In this document: in pieces, positions 1 through 6,331 of the stretch | Numbering within the stretch: position 1 is the first letter of the stretch | How the letters are laid out: every line of letters begins with the position of its first letter | Assembly: GCA_002683195.1 (NCBI GenBank) | Contig: NYSW01000005.1 | Span: forward strand, 10,767-20,610 | DNA from: Phycisphaerae bacterium | Lineage (GTDB): Bacteria > Planctomycetota > Phycisphaerae > Phycisphaerales > SM1A02 | Length of the DNA stretch: 9,844 nt | Direction: 5' to 3' | Notes under the pieces: generated by a model | What the model saw: the letters and a program-made list of their open reading frames with translations, nothing else | Database searches by the model: none | What the model was told of the DNA's origin: nothing | Translations under genes and position numbers: made by a program

Positions 1-174
1 GGCGGCGGTGGTGGTGGTTACCGCGGTGGTGGCGGCGGCGGCGGCGGTGGTGGTCGCGGTGGTGGCTTCAACAGCCCGCCCCCCGATGGTGGCGGCGGCG
101 GCATGTTCGAAAAGGATTCCGGACGTCGTGGACGCGGCAAGGATCGTCGTCGAGATGGCCAGGACGAGTGGTGA
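1..174 (+). CDS. Gly/Arg-rich C-terminal tail of a probable RNA-binding protein (5' truncated)
   Basis: Only the last 57 codons are in the window, read in frame 1 and ending at TGA 172-174. The first 34 residues are almost all glycine, broken by YR, an RGGG motif and a short FNSPPPD segment. The last 23 residues are strongly charged (GRRGRGKDRRRDGQDEW) and end in Trp. Gly/Arg-rich tails of this kind are known at the C-terminus of bacterial RRM-type RNA-binding proteins and DEAD-box RNA helicases, where they give non-specific RNA contact. The folded domain lies upstream of the window, so the choice between these cannot be made. The strand is supported by the hairpin terminator that follows 42 bases after the stop. 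The tail is coded by GGN repeats, which are prone to slippage, so its length may vary between strains. Confidence 0.6.
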   Translation, partial: GGGGGGYRGGGGGGGGGGRGGGFNSPPPDGGGGGMFEKDSGRRGRGKDRRRDGQDEW

Positions 175-216
175 ACGAACGCCGAATCCTCTCCTGGTCG
201 AAACAGTGATCTTCCC

Positions 217-250
217 GACGCCCGCACGATTGTCGTGCGGGCGTCGTCTT
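217..250 (+). terminator. Hairpin terminator after the Gly-rich gene
   Basis: A perfect 13-base-pair inverted repeat (217-229 with 233-245) has a 3-base loop and a GC-rich stem beginning GACGCCCGCACGA. It is followed by the pyrimidine stretch GTCTTCT rather than a clean T run. Its place between a stop codon and the next gene's start fits a terminator or an RNA 3'-end stabiliser for the upstream gene. The short T content makes fully intrinsic termination less certain. Confidence 0.7.
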
Positions 251-294
251 CTAAGGGAACAGAGCTTCGAATTCCTCGGGCTCCAGCCGAACGC

Positions 295-300
295 AAGGGA
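295..300 (+). promoter_or_regulatory. Ribosome binding site that fixes the propeller start
   Basis: AAGGGA lies 7 bases before ATG 308. It is the clearest Shine-Dalgarno-like site in the window. It supports a start at 308, although the reading frame stays open upstream to position 8, through the Gly-rich gene and the hairpin. Confidence 0.6.
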
Positions 301-307
301 TCTTGAA

Positions 308-1366
308 ATGCCCAGCCGAAACGATGATCGACGCTCCTTTCTTGTCGCCGCGATCGCGGTGGGCGCGGCACCGGCCTGTCTGGCGGGTACATCCGTGGCG
401 GCAACCTTCAGGCAGGAGGCCACGGCCGGGGCCGAGCCGATCATTCTCGGGGCGGGGAATCAGCGATGGCGTTGTGAACACGACTGGCTCACGCCTCCTC
501 CCGGTCTGGCTTTCGGTGACACCCATGGTCTGGCGGAGGATGCCTCTGGGCGGATCTACGTGGCGCACACGGTCGGCGCCGGGAGTACCCAGCGTCATGC
601 CGTCTGTGTATTCGGACCGGATGGCCGCTTCATCGAGGCCTGGGGAGATGAATTCGCCGGGGGTGCTCACGGACTGGATCTGCGTCGCGAAGCTGACGGA
701 GAACGTCTCTACCACTGCGACACCCGGCGTCGCAAGGTCGTGAAGACCGGTCTTGATGGATCAGTGATCTGGTCCGCCGGATGTCCGATGGAGAGCGGGG
801 TCTACGGGACTGAGAACGATTGGTGTCCGACGAACGTCGCGTTTCTGCCAGATGGAGATCTGCTGGTCGGTGACGGATACGGTCGTTCCTTCGTGCACCG
901 CTTCGGATCCGACGGTGTCTGGAAGTCGATCTTCCTGAAGCCGGGATCCGAAGCAGGCAAGGTGGCCTGTCCGCATGGCCTCTGGGTCGATCCTCGGGGA
1001 GACCAACCCCTGGTCACCGTGGCTGACCGAAGCAACCGTCGCATCCAGGCCTTCGATCTGGATGGCAAGGCGGTGTCGATGCACACCAAGGGCGTCCGTC
1101 GTCCGTGTGACATCGATTTTCATGATGGCGTGATGTTGGTACCGGATCTCGACAGCGTCGTCACCCTATATGACGAGAAGAACGAGCCGATCGTGATGTT
1201 GGGTGATGGCCACCCCACGGATCTTCGCGGGAAGCCACGAGAGGCTTTCAAGCCTGGTCGTTTCGTACATCCGCACGATGCGATCTTCCTCGCTGACGGC
1301 TCGATTCTGGTGGCGGAGTGGGTGCCCGTCGGACGAGTCACCCGTCTGGTGAAGGTTGACGGCTGA
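308..1366 (+). CDS. Tat-exported six-bladed beta-propeller (NHL-repeat, PAL-like) protein
   Basis: The protein has 352 residues. The start at 308 is chosen because AAGGGA precedes it and because it puts a twin-arginine signal at the N-terminus: DRRSFL (residues 7-12), a hydrophobic stretch, then small residues around 26-32. Six repeats of the NHL type can be seen, each a short hydrophobic strand, a DG or similar turn, then a second strand. They start near H73 (HGLAEDASGRIYVAH), H121, N176 (NVAFLPDGDLLVGD), H223 (HGLWVDPRGD), D268 and H323 (HDAIFLADGSILVAEW). Six repeats match a closed six-bladed propeller. The HGL and HPHD histidines resemble metal-binding positions of peptidyl-alpha-hydroxyglycine amidating lyase (PAL)-like propellers, but lyase activity is not shown and the substrate is unknown. 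It should be folded in the cytoplasm and exported to the periplasm. The first SMR gene begins 4 bases after its stop, suggesting co-transcription. Confidence 0.85.
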   Translation: MPSRNDDRRSFLVAAIAVGAAPACLAGTSVAATFRQEATAGAEPIILGAGNQRWRCEHDWLTPPPGLAFGDTHGLAEDASGRIYVAHTVGAGSTQRHAVCVFGPDGRFIEAWGDEFAGGAHGLDLRREADGERLYHCDTRRRKVVKTGLDGSVIWSAGCPMESGVYGTENDWCPTNVAFLPDGDLLVGDGYGRSFVHRFGSDGVWKSIFLKPGSEAGKVACPHGLWVDPRGDQPLVTVADRSNRRIQAFDLDGKAVSMHTKGVRRPCDIDFHDGVMLVPDLDSVVTLYDEKNEPIVMLGDGHPTDLRGKPREAFKPGRFVHPHDAIFLADGSILVAEWVPVGRVTRLVKVDG

Positions 1367-1370
1367 GTTG

Positions 1371-1745
1371 ATGGCGGCGAATCGGCGTGAATCGACTCCC
1401 ACCATTGGTGGTGCCTGGTCACTGGTCCTCGTGGCGGCGGGATTTGAAATCGCCTGGGCGATCGGATTGCCGTTCACGGAAGGATTCACTCGGCCACTTC
1501 CGACCATTCTGGTGGTCACAGCAATGATCGCGGCATTCCTTCCCCTCGCCCGCGCGACCCGGGTTCTTCCCATCGGTCCCGCCTATGCGGTGTGGACGGG
1601 ATTGGGAGCGTCGGGGGCCGTGGTTCTCGGCTGGCTCATTCACGGCGAACCACTCACGGCCTTGAAGATCGCCGGTGTGGTGCTGGTGGTCGCCGGGGTC
1701 GGTGGTCTTCGGATGTTCGACGCCACACCAGAGTCCCAGACGTGA
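1371..1745 (+). CDS. SMR-family transporter subunit, SugE/Gdx-like (first of pair)
   Basis: The protein has 124 residues, with four predicted membrane helices and a 14-residue N-terminal extension compared with the usual length of about 105. The proton/substrate-coupling glutamate of the family is E26, in FEIAWAIGL, close to the LEVVWAVGL of SugE/Gdx guanidinium exporters. The GF(T/S)R loop (residues 38-41) and AYAVWTGLGA (71-80, with W75) are also Gdx-like. A Pro replaces the usual Lys after the first helix (GLPFTEGF). Lys and Arg lie mainly at the N-terminus, the helix 2-3 loop and the C-terminus (5 against 2), predicting N-in/C-in. ATG 1371 is chosen; TTG 1356 is an in-frame alternative that would overlap the propeller gene by 11 bases. 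Neither start has a well-placed Shine-Dalgarno site, which fits translational coupling. The substrate (guanidinium-type or quaternary ammonium) is inferred from family only. No guanidine riboswitch was recognised upstream. Confidence 0.85.
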   Translation: MAANRRESTPTIGGAWSLVLVAAGFEIAWAIGLPFTEGFTRPLPTILVVTAMIAAFLPLARATRVLPIGPAYAVWTGLGASGAVVLGWLIHGEPLTALKIAGVVLVVAGVGGLRMFDATPESQT

Positions 1746-2059
1746 GCTGGGGGCTTCTGCTGGCGGCATCCGTCTTCGAATGCATCGGCGCGGTTTCCCT
1801 GAAGTCGAGTGACGGATTCCGCCGCCCCGCCGCCACGCTTCGCTTCGTGCTCGCCATGCTGCTCAGCATGGGGCTGCTGGCGCTGGCGACTCGTTCCATT
1901 CCGGTCGGAACCGCCTACGCCGCCTGGACCGGGCTGGGGGCGGTGGGCACGGCGGGTTGGGGCATGGCGAGGCTCGGCGAATCCGCTTCCATGCGGAGGC
2001 TGGGCTTTCTTGGATTGATCGTCGCAGGTGTGGTTCTTCTTCGGCTGTCCGAAGTCTGA
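1742..2059 (+). CDS. SMR-family transporter subunit, SugE/EmrE-like (second of pair)
   Basis: The protein has 105 residues, the normal SMR length, and four predicted membrane helices. It starts at GTG 1742, which overlaps the TGA of the first subunit (GTGA, 4 bases), a classic coupling arrangement. The essential glutamate is E13 in VFECIGAVSL, more like EmrE (AEVIGTTLMK) in this helix. IPVGTAYAAWTGLGAVGT (residues 53-70, W62) and LGESAS (78-83) are SugE/Gdx-like. Lys and Arg sit in loop 1 (K21, R27, R28, R34) and loop 3 (R77, R85, R86), with only R51 and R101 on the other face, so the predicted topology is N-out/C-out, opposite to its partner. Paired SMR genes such as ykkCD and ebrAB code for two-component exporters, and this pair probably acts likewise in the inner membrane. 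Confidence 0.88.
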   Translation: MSWGLLLAASVFECIGAVSLKSSDGFRRPAATLRFVLAMLLSMGLLALATRSIPVGTAYAAWTGLGAVGTAGWGMARLGESASMRRLGFLGLIVAGVVLLRLSEV

Positions 2060-2072
2060 ATGAGGGTGAGCA

Positions 2073-3446
2073 TCAGGCAAAGACGTCGGAGTGGACCCGG
2101 CCGTGGACGTCGGTCAGTCGGAAGTCACGTCCCGCATGGTTGAAGGTCAGGCGCTCGTGATCCATGCCGAGAGCATGAAGAATGGTCGCATGCCAATCGT
2201 GAATGTCCATCACGCCATCCACCGCTTCCGCTCCGGTCTCGTCGGTCGATCCGTATGAGAAACCGCCCTTCACCCCGCCGCCCGCCATCCACATCGTGAA
2301 ACCGCGGGCGTTGTGATCGCGGCCGTCATCGCCCTGAGCGTAGGGCGTTCGCCCGAATTCGCCACCCCACACCACCAGGGTGTCGTCGAGCATGCGACGT
2401 TGCTTGAGATCGGCCAGGAGCCCGGCGATCGGCTGGTCCACCGCGAGGCATCGCTCTGCGAGTGCCTCACGCATGTTCCGGTGGGTGTCCCAACCGCCGG
2501 CCGTGATCTCGATGAAGCGCACGCCCTCTTCGGCAAGGCGACGTGCGAGGAGGCATTGCCGACCGAATCCATCGGTGGCGTTCGAACCGATTCCGTAGAG
2601 CTCGAGGGTGCGTCGATCCTCGGTGCCGAGATCGACGACGTCCGGAACCTCCGACTGCATCCGGAAGGCGAGTTCGTACTGTTCCAGCACGCTTTCAAGT
2701 CCCTGAACCCGGCCCGCCCGGCGTTCCCGTTCCTTCTCCAGCTGCCGGAGGAGTCCGAGCTGCCGACGTTGCACCGCTTCCCCGTGCTGGTCGTTCTTCA
2801 AGTTGGGAATGGCATTGGAGGCGCTGCTGTTGCGAGAAAGTTCAATCGGTGTTCCCTGGTAGGCGGCAGGAAGGAAGCCGCTTCCATAGGAACCGGCACC
2901 GCCGCCACGTGGGTTGATCGTGACGAAGCCGGGAAGATTCTCATTGGCGTTCCCGAGACCGTAGACGGACCAGGAGCCCATCGATGGCCGAACGAATTGG
3001 AAGGACCCGGTGTGAAGTTGGAGTGACGCTTGAGCGTGGGCCGGAATCCCGGCCTTCATGCCTCGGAGGAGACAGAGCTCGTCGGCGTGCTCGGCGACCG
3101 CCGGGAACAGGTCGCTGATCATCAGTCCGCTGTCACCCCGAGGACGAAACTTCCACGGGCTGGCGAGGAGCTTGGCGTTCCGTCGGTACTCCTGGCCGTC
3201 CAGGCCGACCAACGCGGGCTTGTGATCGAAGGTGTCGACATGGCTGGGAGCGCCGCTCATGTACAGGAAGATCACGCGTTTGGCGGTCGGGGTGTGATGT
3301 GACGGCTTCAACGCCAGTGGATCGTCGACTTTGGGTGACGCCCCGGCCATTCCGTTGAAGGCCGTCCATCCGAAGCCGAAGGCCAGGGTTTGAAGCATGG
3401 CCCGTCGATCGAGTTCCGTGGAAATCCGGTTGGAGCAGAGGTTCAT
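2073..3446 (-). CDS. DUF1501 protein, Tat-exported
   Basis: The protein has 457 residues, normal for the family. The N-terminus carries a twin-arginine signal (LDRRAMLQT, residues 12-20, then a hydrophobic stretch to about 36). Family motifs appear in order: FLYMSGAPSHVDTFDHKP (60-77), GGWDTH (317-322), WGGEFGRTP (360-368), GRDHNARGF (375-383) and HDWHATILHALG (416-427). DUF1501 proteins have an alkaline-phosphatase/sulfatase-like fold and the His/Asp-rich motifs look like a metal site, but no reaction is established for this clade. A charged, probably helical segment (about 222-265) interrupts the domain. It follows the DUF1549/DUF1553 gene with 17 bases between them, the usual planctomycete pairing, and is probably co-transcribed and co-functional with it. 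No clear Shine-Dalgarno site precedes the ATG at 3446, so translation may depend on the upstream gene. Confidence 0.93.
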   Translation of the reverse strand: MNLCSNRISTELDRRAMLQTLAFGFGWTAFNGMAGASPKVDDPLALKPSHHTPTAKRVIFLYMSGAPSHVDTFDHKPALVGLDGQEYRRNAKLLASPWKFRPRGDSGLMISDLFPAVAEHADELCLLRGMKAGIPAHAQASLQLHTGSFQFVRPSMGSWSVYGLGNANENLPGFVTINPRGGGAGSYGSGFLPAAYQGTPIELSRNSSASNAIPNLKNDQHGEAVQRRQLGLLRQLEKERERRAGRVQGLESVLEQYELAFRMQSEVPDVVDLGTEDRRTLELYGIGSNATDGFGRQCLLARRLAEEGVRFIEITAGGWDTHRNMREALAERCLAVDQPIAGLLADLKQRRMLDDTLVVWGGEFGRTPYAQGDDGRDHNARGFTMWMAGGGVKGGFSYGSTDETGAEAVDGVMDIHDWHATILHALGMDHERLTFNHAGRDFRLTDVHGRVHSDVFA

Positions 3447-3463
3447 GGTGAGGTTCCAGGCAA

Positions 3464-6187
3464 TCAGTCGAGAGTACGGAATTCGGTCGATTGGAAAATG
3501 GTCTGGCAGAGCGTCGACCAGACCATGATCTCGAGTTCGGCGTTCGACGTCCGAAGGGCGGAGCCTCTTCCGGCGGAGCGCCGACCATTGGCTCGTTGGC
3601 GTCGTTCTCTTTGGTTTTGAGACGACGCTTTCCGTTGGATTTCCTTCTTGAGGGTCCGTTCGATGTCTTGAAGAAAATCCCGGCAGGCGCGGTACTCGTA
3701 ACTACCGGGATCGCGTCCGTAGGCGAGCCGGAAGATGAGAGCCACTCGTTCGGTGAAGGAATCGGATTGGGCCAGGACTCTTCGGGCGAACGAATCGGCC
3801 TGAGTGGTCACCGATTCGGAGTTCATCAGATAAAGCGCCTGCGTCGCGACATTGGTCTGGTCGCGTTCGCCGGTGACGAATTCAGGTTCGGGGAAATCGA
3901 ACGTGGCGAGGTCACCGACGATGCTGCCTCGCACCACGGGCAGGTAGATGCTTCGATGATCTTCAAACAGAGGGAGGCCCTGCTCCATGACGCGGTCAAC
4001 GGTGTTTTCGCGAAGAGCGCCTTCAAGCGTCCCCGCCACGGATCCGATCGGAGGGGTCGTTTCGAGTCGCCCCGAGATCGCAAGCATGGAATCACGAATC
4101 GCTTCGGCTTCGAGCGGTCTTCGGCGCATCATGCCGTCGACCAGAAGGTCGATGTCCCGGACCTGCGCCGGCTCCTGGCCGGGGCGTGGATTGCTGGACA
4201 GACCGTAGGAACGGGACAGGACGATCTGGCGAATCACGCTCTTGGTCGACCAGTCCGATTCCTGAAGTTGAATGGCGAGGTGGTCGAGCAGCGGGAGGCT
4301 GGTCGGTGGCCGGCCGCTCAGGCCGAAGTTGTTCGGAGTGGGCACGATGCCCCGGCCGAAGAGGTGTTGCCAGATTCGATTCGCCCAGACCCGGGCGGTC
4401 AGGGGATGGTGTTCGTCGGTGATCCATTCGGCGAGTTCCAGTCGACCGCTTCCGCTACGAATGGATTCGGAGTTTCCAGAGTCGAGCAGACGAGGGAAGC
4501 CTCGTCGCACCAGATCACGAGCCTGGTCGAGTTCGCCTCGCTCCAGAAGAGGGACGTCGCGAGGGTCACCTTCTACGGCGCCCATGCACACGAAGTTTTC
4601 GATCGTCGGACGACCGTCATCGTCGAATCGTGAGAGGAGCGTTTCACTCACTCGCAATCGTCCCGCGGCCTGCCGGCCTTGTTGCACGATTCGCTGGAGA
4701 TCGGCTGGGAGCTGATTGCGATTCCTACCGGAGCCTCGGTTCGCGGCGCGAACCTCATCCGCGGCTTTGACTTTCTCCTTGGCCTCCCGTTGAATTCGTT
4801 CCGCGAACTGCCGAGAGGTGCTGGAGAGCCGGGGGCCGTCCGGAAGGTCGGCTCCGGCGGGGATTTCGATCAGCGGCGAGGTGTGCCGGATTTGATTGCC
4901 CTCCACGCCTCCGAATCGGGTGTCGGTCGAAGCGAAGATTCCGGCGAGTGCGTAGTAGTCGGCCTGGGGAATCGGGTCGAACTTGTGATCGTGGCAGCGG
5001 GCGCAGGCGACGGTGGTGGCGAGAAGCCCCTGAGTGGTGGCATCGATCTGTTCGTCGACGACGTCGGCGACGAATTGGGCACGCCCCCGAGTGTTGTGGC
5101 TCTTGGTACCGAGCGCGAGGTATCCGGTGGCGATGAGATTCGCGGCTTCTTCGTCTTCACTTCCGGCGGGAAGAAGATCACCGGCGAGTTGCATGGTGAT
5201 GAAGTGGTCGTAGGGAATGTCCTGATTGAATGCCGAGACCACCCAGTCGCGATACCTCCACGCATGCGGGTAGATGACGTTGCTTTCTTTTCCACTTGAT
5301 TCCGCGTACCGGGCGACATCGAGCCAGTGGCGGCCCCATCGTTCACCGAAGGCGGGAGAAGCGAGGAGCCGGTCGACGGCTCGATCGAACGCTCCGGGTC
5401 GGGTGTCGGCTAGAAAGGCGGATTGCTCTTCCGGAGTCGGAGGAAGACCGGTCAGATCGAAGGTGACCCTTCGGAACCAGGTCTCTCGGCTGGCGTCGTC
5501 GGTGGGCTTCACGCCACGGGCATCGAGTTCGGCGAGCACGAAGCGATCGAGTTCAGACCGAGCCCATCCGTCGTCGGAGGTGGCGGGCGGGGGTGATGAT
5601 TCGATGGGGGTGTAGGACCAGTGACTTCGTCCCTGCTCGATCTCTTCGTCGCTCCACCGGAACTCGGTGCCGGGCACGGTTTCTCGATCGGTGACGCGGG
5701 GCTTCGGCATGGGAGCACCCATCGCCACCCATTGTTCAAGGATTGAAATCTCACCCGGGTTCAGGGCGCCACGCGGAGGCATCTGCAGACCGGGATCGTG
5801 ATATCGGACTGCTTCGATCAACAGGCTTGCATCCGGATCACCGGGAACGATCGCGGGTCCGGAGTCACCACCGAGCAGCATGGCGCCGCGGGTGTCGATC
5901 TTGAATCCGGCGCGGATTCGACTTCCGTTGTCGCTGTGGCATCCGCCGCACGCCCCGACGAGCAGCGGGCGAACCTTCGATTCGAAGAAGGCGATGCGTT
6001 CGGCCGAGAAGGTCGAGGCTGCTTCATCGCCGCCCATTTCCATTCCCATCTCCTGCATGCCCATGGAATCCATGGCGCCGTCTTGCGGCTGCGGAGCGGG
6101 GGCGGAAAACGCCATCAGAGTGCTGGAGACGGCGATACCACCAAGACCAACGATTCGTCTGGCCGTGGCGTGGCGATGTTGGAGCAT
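3464..6187 (-). CDS. PSCyt1-DUF1549-DUF1553 planctomycete cytochrome-type protein
   Basis: The protein has 907 residues. An N-terminal basic region and hydrophobic stretch (about 10-29) look like a Sec signal. A Met-rich segment follows (six Met in residues 39-51). The PSCyt1 domain has CGGCH (80-84), a c-type heme site, with MPPRG (136-140) offering a possible distal Met ligand. DUF1549 spans about 206-425, including TFDLTGLPPTPEE, RWGRHWLDVARYAES and a second CxxCH in CARCHDHKFDP (395-405). A charged linker (about 460-510) leads to DUF1553 (about 580-845), with RVWANRIWQHLFGRGIV, NNFGLSGRPPT and LSRSYGLSSN. A basic, Gln/Arg-rich insertion (about 847-880) precedes the family's C-terminal end (STEFRTLD). 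The protein probably sits in the periplasm and may carry electrons or bind polysaccharide together with its DUF1501 partner; its exact role is not known. It is the first gene of the operon. No Shine-Dalgarno site is seen before the ATG at 6187. Confidence 0.93.
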   Translation of the reverse strand: MLQHRHATARRIVGLGGIAVSSTLMAFSAPAPQPQDGAMDSMGMQEMGMEMGGDEAASTFSAERIAFFESKVRPLLVGACGGCHSDNGSRIRAGFKIDTRGAMLLGGDSGPAIVPGDPDASLLIEAVRYHDPGLQMPPRGALNPGEISILEQWVAMGAPMPKPRVTDRETVPGTEFRWSDEEIEQGRSHWSYTPIESSPPPATSDDGWARSELDRFVLAELDARGVKPTDDASRETWFRRVTFDLTGLPPTPEEQSAFLADTRPGAFDRAVDRLLASPAFGERWGRHWLDVARYAESSGKESNVIYPHAWRYRDWVVSAFNQDIPYDHFITMQLAGDLLPAGSEDEEAANLIATGYLALGTKSHNTRGRAQFVADVVDEQIDATTQGLLATTVACARCHDHKFDPIPQADYYALAGIFASTDTRFGGVEGNQIRHTSPLIEIPAGADLPDGPRLSSTSRQFAERIQREAKEKVKAADEVRAANRGSGRNRNQLPADLQRIVQQGRQAAGRLRVSETLLSRFDDDGRPTIENFVCMGAVEGDPRDVPLLERGELDQARDLVRRGFPRLLDSGNSESIRSGSGRLELAEWITDEHHPLTARVWANRIWQHLFGRGIVPTPNNFGLSGRPPTSLPLLDHLAIQLQESDWSTKSVIRQIVLSRSYGLSSNPRPGQEPAQVRDIDLLVDGMMRRRPLEAEAIRDSMLAISGRLETTPPIGSVAGTLEGALRENTVDRVMEQGLPLFEDHRSIYLPVVRGSIVGDLATFDFPEPEFVTGERDQTNVATQALYLMNSESVTTQADSFARRVLAQSDSFTERVALIFRLAYGRDPGSYEYRACRDFLQDIERTLKKEIQRKASSQNQRERRQRANGRRSAGRGSALRTSNAELEIMVWSTLCQTIFQSTEFRTLD

Positions 6188-6331
6188 GTGAAAGGATCCA
6201 GAAGTGGTCGGGCGACCCTAGGGTTTGACGTCCCGGGTTCATCGGGGGACAACAAATCTCCAACTGAATCTATTCTCCCATCAGGGCAGCACCGGCGGAA
6301 GGCTCTGGGTACCAGTTTTTTTCGCCAGTAC
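6188..6331. other. Intergenic region upstream of the cytochrome operon
   Basis: These 144 bases separate the carboxypeptidase stop from the cytochrome gene start, both on the minus strand. It should hold the 3' end of the first and the promoter of the second. No GC-rich hairpin followed by T on the minus strand was found, and no convincing -35/-10 pair. A run of seven T on the plus strand (6316-6322) lies 9 bases beyond the carboxypeptidase stop, but reads as A in the transcript. Confidence 0.6.

Noticed and set aside
248..300. GGGAAC near 254 as an extracytoplasmic-function sigma -35 element for the propeller operon
   Set aside because: No matching -10 element is found at a suitable distance.
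8..307. In-frame extension of the propeller gene by 100 codons upstream
   Set aside because: It runs through the Gly-rich gene in another frame and through the hairpin terminator, and it would bury the twin-arginine signal. ATG 308 has its own ribosome site.
2039..2054. Hairpin CTTCGG-CTGT-CCGAAG at the end of the second SMR gene, possible two-way terminator
   Set aside because: The stem has only 6 base pairs, lies inside the coding sequence and has no T run on either strand. It may still slow transcription between the convergent genes.
3491..4633. 380-codon open frame on the plus strand
   Set aside because: It is antisense to the DUF1553 region of the cytochrome gene, with no recognisable motif or ribosome site.
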